A stretch of 64,000 nt of DNA, from positions 4,526,001-4,590,000 of the forward strand of contig CM007991.1 of assembly GCA_002189035.1 (NCBI GenBank), read 5' to 3'. The position numbers and the translations under genes are program-made. Origin of the DNA: Utricularia gibba (Eukaryota; Streptophyta; Magnoliopsida; Lamiales; Lentibulariaceae). Below the pieces are notes generated by a model that saw only the letters and a list, made by a program, of their open reading frames with translations, did no database searches and had not been told where the DNA came from. Positions 34,800 to 46,194 of this stretch are shown here, piece after piece (the first letter of the stretch is position 1; each line of letters begins with the position of its first letter).

Positions 34800-37700
34800 T
34801 ATGTTTCACCATAAAATTGTCACACCCGTTTCACTCTCATATTGATCAATTCATAATATGGATTTAGCATTATTTCTTGTATGACTATTAAATTTTATGA
34901 TCATATATGTTATACATTATCAAACTAATATAAATGTTTATGTAAATATTCATAAAAAATAATAATGTTTTGTTCTGTAGTAATATATAATTATGATTTT
35001 CTTACATTTCAATAATTAAATTAGTTGTTCATTATATCATTATCCTAAATAATTCGATGTGTTTTTTTAGAATTAATAATATAATAGCATTGTTTTAATT
35101 TTTTATAAAAATAATGCAAATTACATGTATAATATAGTTACTACATATATTTAGCATGTCATTGTTAATTCTCAAAATTTTTTATATTGAAATTTAATAA
35201 AAATAGACATATAGTTACATTGTAATATAGTTCGATTTTTTTAAAAATACATTCCAAATACTATTAATAAATACAATTAAAAGAAAACTAAAAACAATAA
35301 AATAAAATAAAATAAATAAAAGATGCATAGAGTTATCACATAGTACACATAGTTGACTATTTTTATAAAATTACTTTTTGAAAGTACCTAGATTTGTAAT
35401 TGAACCCCCATTTTGGGGTTTTACTGAACTCCATGGTACATCCTAGCATCCTAAATCCAACAATGAGATCTAGTGTCGATTCTCCTATTTCTCTCCCGTA
35501 TGCCTCACATCCTCAAGTCTTGCCATCTTTGTAAACCTCGCCATCTCAATTCTCATTGTGTATGTTTATATTGGCATTTTTTAAAACACATTTTAATTTT
35601 GATGGTGTCAACTGTTTAAAAAAAAACATTGTACTTCAATTGACAGATAGTGAGACTTGATATGGGTTTTTTGCACGCCTCACCAACAACAACCCCACAT
35701 CTAGATTAATGGTGAATGAGGTATTATGTGTGTATCCATGTGTTGGGAAATGGACAGGAATATTTCGAGAATATTGGGTATGTACCTACACTCATTTAAT
35801 TGATAAAGTACCTGATTTTGTAACACTATTTGTCATATATCTTAACTTATATATGTATATTGACAAAATAACTCAATTTTGAAAAAAAAATAACTAATTT
35901 AATTTGCAATATATATTACTTCCTATTTTAAAATTATATACTTATATTTTATAAATAATAAAATATTTATTTTATTCATTCCAAAAAATTAAAATGTGTT
36001 TTATCAATTAACTTTACATTTTCATAATATAGTATTATGTTAGTGTACGTGATTGATGAATTGTTTTTGTGAAGGATGAAACCTCAAACGTCATTAATGG
36101 GAATTAATAAAGTATTGTACTTAACAACTGGTATGCTCATTAAATACTAGAAACCCTCACCCAAAAATCCAATTCACAACTAATTAAAATAGAACACTGT
36201 ATAATCAATTCCACTGCGTTGCGAGGACATTTCAAAGCTAGGATTGGAATAAGAGAGAAAAAAAGTAAAATATATAAAAATCATACATTCGATCATGGTC
36301 AATTAAAAAACATCATGTGTTTTAATAAGTTGATGACAAATGTTTTGTTTGAAACAAACAAATACAAAACGTGCAACATACCAAATCAGGTTTTAAGTTG
36401 GGCTATTAATTGTTTTACACCCTTAGATGTACCCAAGGTATGGTAAAACAACACCAATTATACAAAAATTAGGATCAAAACCAGAACTTAAGTTCACAGG
36501 ACCTTCACACCTTACGGAATCTCCTAAATTTAACCACACATGGTAGAAATCAAAGTTATGATTCCATAAACTAAAACAGAGAATAATGTCATAGACATAA
36601 TGTAAAAAGAAGTCGCAACATATAGCATTTGATACACATTAAGCAAAATAAAATCATGTTTTGTTCTTGTCAACTACTATTCTCGTCTCGAAATAGTGGT
36701 GCTAGGCTAGAGATCATTTTGAGATGTAAATTTGCTTCCTCTTAAAACTTTCTTCTTCATCCATGGGTGTTCAAAGTTATTTTCTGGTTCTCTTCTCTTG
36801 TTCCCCCATGGAACCTATTTGAAAAATTCTCCACTCCTAAGAAAGTATCTTCTTTCTTTTATATTTCCTATTTTCCAATATAGTTAATGTTGCTGATATT
36901 CATATTAATTTTATCCCAGCCTATGAATAAACTGACAACAAATTCAATGTTCTTTATCCCTCTTTAGATAGTGCCCCACAAATATGGGTCGATTTAGTTA
37001 AATGATTGTGTCATAAAAAGTTTTTACAAAAATACCTGTTGTTTTAACATTATTATCAAACTACCAATGTTATTTTTTCGCAAAAATACCTGCGGTTTTA
37101 TCGTATTTTAGATAAATTATTTATTATGAAAATACCTCTTATTTAGTAAAATCAACTTATTTTACTTTATTTGTTGTATTCACAAATTAGATCTTATTTT
37201 TCAATTTGTATCATAGTTAATTATAACGGGTTGTTTTACTAGATATTAAATGTATTTTCAATAAATAAATTTTTGCTTCAAATATAAATATATTTATATT
37301 TCATAAATCAATGAATTCACTTGTACATTATAGATATTGATTTTATAATTTTAGTAATCTTGGTTAATTAGATACTAGGAAAGAAAAAATAATCATGTAC
37401 TAAATAAAGAATTAAAAAACTTTGAAATAAAATTAAATCATGTCTCTCCAATAATGTGGGAGTTGGAAAATTTTGTTAATATCACTATGTAAGATTAAAA
37501 AAATTATCAAAATACCGCCTATTTTTAATCATTACACAAATATATATAGTTTCTTATTTTTATTAGAATACTTATGTTATTGTTATTTCAAATAACATAA
37601 ATATTAGTTTATTATTATTCTTTTTTAAATAAGACTCTTATATACATCTAGTTTTTAAAAAAATTGAAAGATTATAATTGAAAATAAATTTTAAATATTT

Positions 37701-37861
37701 TCAATTTAATGCAAATGTATTTGAAAAAATACTTCGAAATTTTATAACATCTCAGATTACCCAATTAATTTTGTAACATTTGAAATTTGTGTCATATTAG
37801 ATTAACAGTTAATTAGTTAAATAGCCTACTTCAAAAAATTCATTGTCTATATAGCCTATTT
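34800..37861. other. AT-rich intergenic region
   Basis: About 3 kb of very AT-rich DNA with no gene, RNA or diagnosable element. Short open frames, for example 36,219-36,446, have no recognisable content. Confidence 0.55.
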
Positions 37862-38246
37862 GATAAACATTGATCAAATAGCACTCTTTTATATTTTTTC
37901 TGTTAAAAGTTTATATTTTTTATATATCATATTTAATATAATAAAAATAACTCATTTTTGTTTATAAAACATTGAAATATAAACATATAGATATACAATT
38001 TTTATTTCGATTTTATGTTCTTATTTATTAAACAATTAGAATTATAGAGGTACCTAAATAATACTTCTATTTATGGTTGTATAAATAAAAACATAAACTG
38101 AAATATCAATTATATTTATATATGCTTATATTTCAATTTTTTATAATTAAAAATTAGCTTTTTTATTATATTAAACATGATATACAAAAAGTAATATTGT
38201 TTAACCAAATATATATATATAAGAAGATTATTTGACAAATGTTTAC
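37862..38246. mobile_element. Foldback/MITE-like element, 385 bp, long inverted repeats
   Basis: The left arm (about 37,862-38,040) and the reverse complement of the right arm (about 38,084-38,246) align over about 160-180 bp. Shared blocks include ATAAACATT.GATCAAATA, ATATATCAT.TTTAATATAATAAAAA and TTGAAATATAA.CATATA. Only about 40 bp separate the arms. The whole unit could fold into one long hairpin. It is non-coding, and I could not place a clear target duplication. Confidence 0.6.
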
Positions 38247-38770
38247 TTATAATTTTTATTTAAATCAATTAATATAATTTAAACAATTAAAACATCAATA
38301 ATTCATTTTTGTATATTTAATTCATAAAACTTTATAATTATACATTTTATATATGTTTTGTTTGTGTATTAATGAACATGTATGTAAAAAAAATACTAAT
38401 GGTAAATTATAACATTCAAAGTAATTTCAAAAAACCATAAAACAAATATCTTGAATAATATGATAATAAATAACAAATAATCTTTTAATATTATGATTTA
38501 TGCATTAACCAAAAGATTGATGCAACATGAAAACATAAATAATAAATGCAATTATTTATTTAAATGAACACACTTAATGTTGAAATCAAGATCATACATA
38601 TAATTTCATCTTTTCTTTGGTGAAAGCAAGTTCCGAACAAGTCTGCCAACCAATGATTTTGATTTGATTCTTTGTTGTCTTGGTTGGGGTGTATACGTTG
38701 ATGAGAAGAGTTCTTGTGATGATTGAGAATGTGAAAATGAATACCTCGGAGCTATATATACTAAATTTTC
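38247..38770. other. AT-rich intergenic region
   Basis: No gene recognised. It probably holds degenerate flanking sequence of the MULE remnant that follows on the minus strand. Confidence 0.5.
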
Positions 38771-38779
38771 ATCTGAATT

Positions 38780-39640
38780 CTAAGAGTTTTCCTCATACGA
38801 CATTGATCTTAACCTTGAATTTGAAGCGTTAGTCAATTGTGGAGACAACATATTTGAATCTCTTCTTGATGGTGGATGTGGTGTAGAAGAGACATTAAGT
38901 CGTTCATCAAGTGTAGATATACTGAACTTAGTATAAATAAAATTTGGATTTTCCCATGTTTGTTGATGATGATGATGTCTTCTTCTTCTTCTCTGAAAAT
39001 CAATTGTGCCCTTAAGCCATGTTTTTTGGGTTGGTCCTCTTTTCTTTTCTCTACATCGTGATGGATCAACCAATAGTTGAAAAGGTGTTGGCCTCCATTT
39101 CCTCACATCTAAAATAAAATGAACCTGACTACTAAATGAGATCGATAATAATCACTTACTTTGTCTTTTAGATTCACTCGAAAGTCATGATAAGCTACAA
39201 AAAAATAATAATTAGTTGTGAAATCGTAATAGTGTAGCATATATATTTCATTTTAGCTTACCTTTTGAACATAACAGTATGGGTAGCGGTTGCATTGCCA
39301 AAATCCACAATCACATACTTGTTTTTTCACATTAACCTTACAAGACTCTATCCCATCTTTTGTCTTAAATGTGATTTCCTCCTCTTGCTCAAAGTAATTG
39401 TACACAATACAATTGAGTTAAGGTAGTAATCTGGATGCTGCATCATATTTATTTTGAATTTGTTCCGCAAATGAGATTCCTTTCGCTACTCTAACATTGG
39501 CGGCTACCTTGTATCGCTTGAAATATTTTCTGCTTTTCTCAAAGAGAACCTAAATATAATTTATCAGTGTCACAATTTGCATGTGGTCAAACTATAGATA
39601 ATAGTGTTACCTTTGTAATTTCCATTGGTAGCATCCGACG
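38780..39640 (-). pseudogene. Mutator-like (MULE) transposase C-terminal remnant, second family
   Basis: On the minus strand, pieces at 39,610-39,640 (CEARRMLPMEITKV) and 39,265-39,550 read KYFKRYKVAANVRVAKGISF, VYNYFEQEEE and then VCDCGFWQCNRYPYCYVQK. The last is a SWIM-type zinc finger with a degenerate final His. An open frame at 39,106-38,780 continues with VRKWRPTPFQLLVDPSRCREKKRGPTQ-like residues, the basic tail that follows SWIM in this family. A stop near 39,419 and intron-like gaps interrupt it. It differs in sequence from the remnant at 33.5 kb and has opposite orientation. A further open frame (39,937-39,692) may be upstream transposase sequence but is not recognisable. Confidence 0.65.
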
Positions 39641-40429
39641 AGCTTCACACAATGCACCGTTGAGCATCTCTGCATGATTTATAGTCATGATTCAGAAGTA
39701 ACATGATGATACCATTGATTCACCATCATGATTCACCAAAAAGCATTGATGTTGCACTCGACTTTCATGCATATCTAAAATTTTTGATACTATTTTTGCC
39801 ATACCATAAAATTTGATGATCATAAATGCACTCGATGATAAACTTGCAATATCGTTAAGTGCATGGAGTCTCATAATTCTATATAAATTAGATTGAACGT
39901 ATGTCCTATTACTTAGGGAGTGTCGATAATGATACAATTATTCTATAAGTATTTCATATAACATGGTTACCATTTAAATTAGTAATGTGAATTGTAAAAT
40001 AGCATTTAGAAAGTTTGAATATTTTCTTTTCAATTTGGATTTCCAATCTACATGGGAATGGGCATCAAGTCTTTGCTACATTGACTCTACTTCAGGCTAA
40101 ATGTCTTCCTATTTTTATTTTATTATTGCGGAAATGAAAAGAAAAAAAGACAAAAGTTCATACGTGCTGCTGTTGTATCTCCCAGCCAACCCTCACATCA
40201 ATTTCACTATAAACAAGGCATCTCCAAATCATCCCCTCCTACACAACTTCTTCACCTCAATTCCTCGTACAAAGTTTTTTTTTCGCCTCTCCATTGACAA
40301 TGTTGATAGTCACTCATGAGAAATGGGAAGCTGGTGAATTGACGGCGAAGGCAATTGAAGAAAGTTCAGGAAAATTGAGAAAAAATTTCATCAGATACAT
40401 TTGGAAAGGCTTGAAGAAGTTGCACTTTT

Positions 40430-42060
40430 AGTAAATCCAAAATTGCACCTCTGGCTCAAAAGATTCGGTCATTATGGCATGAATAATCTAAGACCCTTGT
40501 AGAAAGATAAAATCATTAAAGAACAATCAAATATCAAATTCTCGGATTTTTGCTGCAGCACATGCCAAAAAGGAAAATCAACCAGACATCCCTTACATAT
40601 AAGTACAACCAAAAGCGAGGAAAAACTGGAATTAGTGCATATAGACATTTGCGGACCATTCAAAGAGCCATCCTTAAGTGGAAGTAAGTATTTTTTTTAT
40701 ATTTATTGATGACTATAGCAAATATTGTTGGGTTTATTTCTTAAAATCCAAATCAAAAGTGTTTGATCTATTCAAGAGATTCAAGGCAATATCAGAAAAA
40801 TAGAGTGGTCATAAACGGAAGAAATTTAGATCTGACAATGGAGGGGAGTTTTTACTGAAATTATTGAGTCAATACTACAACAATAAAGGCATCATTCATG
40901 AACTCACAGCACCCTACAGACCAGAGCAAAATGGAGTTAGTGAAAGGAAAAAGAGTACAATACTAAATATGGCGGGATGTTTGGTGTTCAAAAAAAAATA
41001 TGCCACTTGTTTTTCTCAGCAGAAGCAGTCTCAACATCAGTATATTTGTGAAAGTTACTTCCCTCAAGAGCCATAAATCGGAAAACTGCATGGGAACTTT
41101 GGTCAGGAAGAGAAATGTCTATTGGTCACCTGAAAATATTTGGCTCTACATGCTACGTACATGTCACAAAAGAAAAATGAACAAAGTTTGATGAACAAGC
41201 AAGGCTGGGAATTTTCGTCGAATATAGCCTTGTGGTCAAGGGATATAGAGTCTACTTTCCTGAAACAAAAGAATTAATCATCAGTAGAGATATAACGTTT
41301 GATGAGGAAAATTGTTATACATGGGATAACGCAAATTCTGTGTGTACAGAAACCACTTTGGACAAAAGGTCACACCTATCTCAAGAGCCACAATCAACTC
41401 AGCATCCTAGTATTTTTGCTGGAAATTCATCTAAGGACATTCCTAAATAGAATATTCGTGAGGAAAATGCAGAAGAGACAAGCTGCGGATATACTTACCA
41501 AAGCCCTCTTTCCAAGCCATTTTTCCCAAATTGGGGAACTTCTAGGGCTGCACCAAAATCCGATGAATACTATTGTTTCACCTCATGTGCATTCTCAAAG
41601 AGGAATGTTGACATGTGAGAACGAGTATGAGGTGAAGCAGCAACAATCTATTGAAAATGCAGGAGACGCAAACCAGGAAGATTGGAGGGCTACGAAAGAA
41701 AACAGGAGAAGCAAGAAGAAGACATGCTAGCATCTTGGACTTATTATATTGGATAGCAAATTGAGGAAATGGGCCACGAAAGATGACCCATGAATTGATC
41801 CACTCATGCTGTGTATCATGCCCATTGGTGTTACTATCAAGGCTGCCGAACACTTAGCCGAACAACGGCTAATTCCTCGATAGTAGGCAACCGTTAATAG
41901 TTTTTACTATAAATAGGTGTATACTATCATAACCAAGATGTGCTCTTTATGTTGTGCAAAACTTGGGTTGAGAAAAAATCTCTTTCACCAAACCATATCA
42001 ATACATGTTTCATACATTCATTACTTACAACCATATACTCTCAACCATTGCTATCAAAGG
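40430..42060 (+). mobile_element. Copia C: Copia remnant lacking reverse transcriptase
   Basis: It begins in the pre-integrase zinc region (LWLKRFGHYGMNNLR, 40,450) and keeps CxxCQKGK and the integrase core ([50 protein letters not shown]). The C-terminal VVKGYRVYFPETKELIISRDITFDEE block ends at about 41,320. The frame then passes within about 140 bp into the very end of RNase H (RQAADILTKALFPSHF, 41,470-41,520), so RT and nearly all of RNase H are deleted near 41,450. A purine-rich AAAGAGGAA precedes TGTTGACATG at 41,607, the likely 3' LTR start. A TATAAATA lies at 41,908. Gag, protease and the 5' LTR are missing. The right end near 42,060 is approximate. Confidence 0.75.
41908..41915 (+). 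promoter_or_regulatory. TATA box in the putative LTR of Copia C
   Basis: TATAAATA lies within the putative 3' LTR about 300 bp from its start, the usual place for the LTR promoter. Confidence 0.4.
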
Positions 42061-42080
42061 AGGTCATATGTTCGTGCAGC

Positions 42081-44019
42081 AAACATGTTGTTGGAATGAA
42101 GAAAACTCTGGTCTTTTACTAGGGGAACCCCCAAAGGGATGTAAAACTAATTGGATCATGTACGAGTATCGTCTACAGAACCCCTGTCAACAAACCCAGT
42201 TTTCAGCGGATGCAAATTTCCTCATATCTGCTGAAATTTCGATCACTTAAATGAAACAAATGGAAGGTGAGGCATCCTGCCTTACATGTGTTGGATTTCT
42301 CGTAGACATCGTATGTAAGAAAAACAGCGGAATTTAAAAATTTTCGAGAAGCCCCAATCGCAAATCTTGGAATACGGTGTACGTCAAATAAAGGGATGCC
42401 GAAAATACCTTTCAAAGCACTATGTTGTTCACCAACCGCCAATAGAAACGGCCTCTATAGTATCCACATGTGAAGCACTCCGTCGATAACCTTCTCAAGG
42501 CTGTAGAATGCTGGTCATCCTCCTCAGGTGCTAGTAGAGAAAATCGCCTCATTGTGGATCAATCTCAGAGAGAATGAAGATGTCGAAGATCTGCAGATCT
42601 AATCTTTCTGATATATATTTGGTAACATATCAAATCATATCTCCGTAAAGATCTTATCTTGTGTAGATACATATATGTTCCAAATCTTATGTATATCCGA
42701 TCTTTTATTTTGAGTTTAATCAATATCAATTTCAAAATAACTCTCTAGTTAATTTATCCACTTTACCAATTACATCTCATGTAATTGTGTCATTCTATTT
42801 TATATTGATGAGTGACTCCACTATTGTGAGTAACCCTATAGACTTCTCAATCAAGTCTATAATAATGGATTTATTAATTAACTCTTAATTAATTAAATCC
42901 ATCATTATTGATTATAAGTGATGTCTAGCAACATATCAGGATCCCCAAGATGTAAAAATAATCAAGTGAACTAATTGAGACTTTTCATGACCAGCAACCA
43001 TGCAATGAACAGCTTTTATCATACTTATATCTTATTCGATATTAGAACATGGGTGTGTGTCTTTTTAATGTATCGAACTTATAATTGCATTCAAGCACTA
43101 ACACTCAATGACCTATTCAAACAATTCGAGTGTCATTATCTTGGGCCCAGGATTTATTATTAGGCTTTGATGCAATTAATTGAGATATGATCTCATAGCT
43201 AACATGATTGATGAATCCTTTATTGATCAATCAACTATCTCCAACCTTAAGGGGTCACATCCCTTCTCATCTAAACTAAACAAGTCATGGTTAGACTCTC
43301 ATTAGTAATGAGCGAAAATGTAAGCTTAAGATCAAGATAACTTTGTTAACCTCAAGTCTAAGTTTACTTGCATGGCTATCATATTCAAAATCTTGCTACT
43401 GACACTTGGTTAGCTTCTCATAGTAGCATCTCGAAAATGAATCCTCCAGTGAATCGATTCTCTAATCGACACCCACACATAGGTTTTAGTAATCTCATTA
43501 CATTAATTGTGAGAACCATTGCCTAATCAATTTAGGTAACTCAATGTGTGCTAGCTTATCCGTATTTGTGATATTCTCACTTCACAAATACTCTAGCCAG
43601 GGAGTTTTTAACTTGAATATAAATGCTTGAAAAATCTCACATTATGATCTCATCATAATTTCTATAACACATATATCAAGTAAAGGATTTTATTAATGAT
43701 GTAAACTTGATCACAATTCAAAGTAAACATCAAAAGATAAGATTTGTCAATAGTTGATTCTCTAGAACACATACACCAACAACATGTGCAGCAAATCTGG
43801 GGTCCGTGCAAGATATTCTTGAAGAAGAGGAAGGGCAAGAATGATGCACCTCATAGTCTTGCCAGGGCAGCACCGGTGCTTTGCGACTTGAATGTGATAC
43901 CTAAGAAATCGGCCTTGAAATCCAGCGGGGTAATCGAGCTATCAATCAGAAACGAGTCACTTGAACATGGAGATCATGGAGAAGAAAGCAGCCGCAGCAG
44001 CAACTGTTTCGTGAAGTAA
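42081..44019 (+). pseudogene. NAC-domain gene 3' part, split by a solo LTR
   Basis: Left part (about 42,081-42,288) follows an acceptor-like gtgcag. It encodes VVGMKKTLVFY and, after a one-base frame shift at about 42,118, GEPPKGCKTNWIMYEYRL. This is NAC subdomain D (consensus GxxKTLVFYxGxxPxGxxTxWxMHEYRL). The solo LTR and one copy of its acatg duplication interrupt the gene. On the far side (43,783-44,019) comes QQIWGPCKIFLKKRKGK, matching subdomain E (W..CRIFKK). A Ser-rich C-terminal region then runs to a TAA at 44,017. Subdomains A-C, expected in two upstream exons, are absent. Copia C sits where they should be. NAC proteins are plant-specific DNA-binding transcription factors; this copy cannot encode one. 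Confidence 0.65.
42289..43781 (-). mobile_element. Solo LTR (family S), copy 2, 1,493 bp, TSD acatg
   Basis: Reverse-complement copy of the element at 1,928-3,377. It starts TGTTGG and ends CCAACA on the plus strand, that is, TG...CA ends. A perfect 5-bp duplication acatg lies at 42,284-42,288 and 43,782-43,786. The shared body includes the segment with GAATCGATT, CACCCACACATAGG and the ...TGGGCCCAGG stretch. No ORF, PBS or PPT is present. Confidence 0.87.
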
Positions 44020-45580
44020 ATAACCTTGTTAAGGGAGTTGTAGAAACGTCTAGATCCTACATAAACGATTCCACTGACTTCAGATTTCAGGCCGCTTTTA
44101 ATGACAGCATTTTGCATTTTCCGAATGGATAGTTCTGGGTTTTCCTTCAATTTGTTCAGATTCATGGATCATAAAAGAAGGTTATCATCATGCTGTTATT
44201 TGATTTGTCATCCACCTTGTAAAATGTAAAGAATAACTTATTTCATGGTAGTTTATAAATCTTTGATATTTTTCGATTTAGAATTTAGGGGTTCAATTTT
44301 AAAATTTAAAATTTAATATTTATAATTTATAATTTAAGACCATTATATATTAGGTTTTCCAGATTTTGGATTAGTTTATTACGATTAAAAATTTAAGATT
44401 TAAGATTTTTTGAGTTTCATATTTAAATTTTAAAGTTTAAGATTTAAGTTTAGATCTTGGTATTTAGTTTTGTGATTTATTATTTGAGGGTTTAAGATTT
44501 CAGGTGTAAGTTTTCAACTTTCAGATTTAGACTTTAGGGTTTAGATTATGGAACTTTGGAATTTAGGATTATAATTTGAAGTTTAGAGATTAAGTTTTAT
44601 GTTAAATCTCAACATAATGTGATTTGAAAATAAAATTTAAAAATATGATATTTAGCAAAGAAATAATCATGGGTAGGACATTTGAAAAACAAGAAAAAGG
44701 CATGGTGAATCGCATGGGAATTCGTTGTCTAGAAAAATCAGCCTCTTATCACTTAAGCACAAGGAACTGAATCAGAATCTCTAAAGTTTCAGGAATGAAA
44801 TTCCCTCTGATCCTGTGCCTTCGGTTACTTGATACACCTTTCTTGTTACCATCTACTTAGGTCTCATTGATAAGATTCAGGTTATAAGTTGAGGCCAAAT
44901 GCAGTAAGGAGATCTTAAATCATAATCCCAGGATAGTGCAGAGTTACAGTACCATTTTTTTAGATCTTGCATTTTCCATCGCATGCTTCTCTGAGTTCAA
45001 CAGCAGTTGATCATAAGATATATTGTAACAAATAAGTTGCGAACCAGGAAAGTGGAGCACAATCCCCGGTTTTTTTGCTAACCACTTCCGTGGGAGGGGA
45101 TAGGCGGTGCGCGTCCCCCCAAGTAAGGTTGCTTACACTCCTTGCAACAATGACATGTTGTGAATTTTCCATGGCCCTATCACCAGGTTCAAACATTGCC
45201 GGCTCAACTTGCACAAAGTTCGCAACACATAAACCTGTAAAGGTGTAATTGTAGGACCCTTGTGTCAAGAACCGATGGACTGATTCTACACGCTGTTTCC
45301 AGAGATTGAAGCATTAAAATGGCCATAAATTATCAAGGATCAGTTCTCCACAAGTTTATACATCATGGAATGCTACTAGTCAACGGATACGTAGAACACT
45401 CAGCCGCATATAAATTACACAGATTATCTTTAGTAGTGCAGGTAGAAAAAAAAGAACCTGATATTGAAACGCATAAAATGCTTCCAAAAGTTGATAATCG
45501 ATTTTCTGGACTGAGAAAGGGACTCCGACTACGGAAATATCATCAAAATGGCTGGTAGATGATCGTCTTCTTTAATATTA
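44020..45580. other. Intergenic: low-complexity block and unrecognised sequence
   Basis: Holds the C-poor TTTAAGATTTAAG-like block at 44,270-44,620. A more balanced stretch around 45,000-45,300 carries an 85-codon minus-strand open frame (45,268-45,011) with no recognisable domain, and another unassigned frame lies at 45,319-45,558. I cannot call either a gene. Confidence 0.45.
44270..44620. repeat. Low-complexity TTTAGG/TTTAAG degenerate repeat
   Basis: Dense, irregular repetition of TTTA(A/G)GATTTAAG, AATTTAGG and TTTAGGG-like words, with strongly reduced C on the plus strand. It resembles a decayed telomere-type or cryptically simple repeat rather than an ordered satellite. Confidence 0.6.
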
Positions 45581-45828
45581 AGGGTGTAGTTTGTGTGACT
45601 TATTTTACAAATTATGACTTAAATTAAAAATAAAAATAAGTGTTTTACAGAATACATCTACTTGTTCTAAAACTTAATTTCTACTTCTATTTCTACTTAT
45701 TTGTAACTTATTTCAATTTTAACTATTTCAACAACTTATCACATAAGTTGATAAAATGTGACTTACTCAATAAGTAGGTTATTTAATTTAAAATAGACTA
45801 ATTCTACTTATTTGGCATCTAATTGTAT

Positions 45829-45863
45829 AATAACTTCTACTTATGAATTAAGTAGAAGTTATT
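45829..45863. repeat. Perfect 15-bp hairpin with 5-base loop
   Basis: AATAACTTCTACTTA (45,829-45,843) pairs with TAAGTAGAAGTTATT (45,849-45,863) around a TGAAT loop. It lies at the end of a region rich in CTACTTA/TAAGTAG words (45,590-45,863), which suggests one end of a decayed MITE. Confidence 0.7.
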
Positions 45864-46194
45864 GATTCAAAAATATAAACAACATTAAAACATGGGTAGA
45901 ACACTGAATATAAATGACAACCCTACACCTGGACTTCATATATTGATATGAGTTATCAAAACAAAAAAAAAGGAATTTTAGAAGTAAGGCCCAGAATACA
46001 AATGGCACAAGGACATGGGGCATAGTGACATCATCAAATGTCACAAAATGGATACCAAATGACAGAAAGCCTTGCATATGATCAAAGTTGAGGGATGGAA
46101 ACATGGGGCTGAGCACTCCTCTTTGCAGTTACTCGCCTAAGGTGGAAACATGCCTGACTATACGCATCCAACGATTGCACTAATATAGAACGCG

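Noticed and set aside
45011-45268. Minus-strand 85-codon frame in a locally GC-richer stretch
   Set aside because: Considered as SINE, LTR end or exon; none of the diagnostic ends, boxes or splice contexts could be confirmed.
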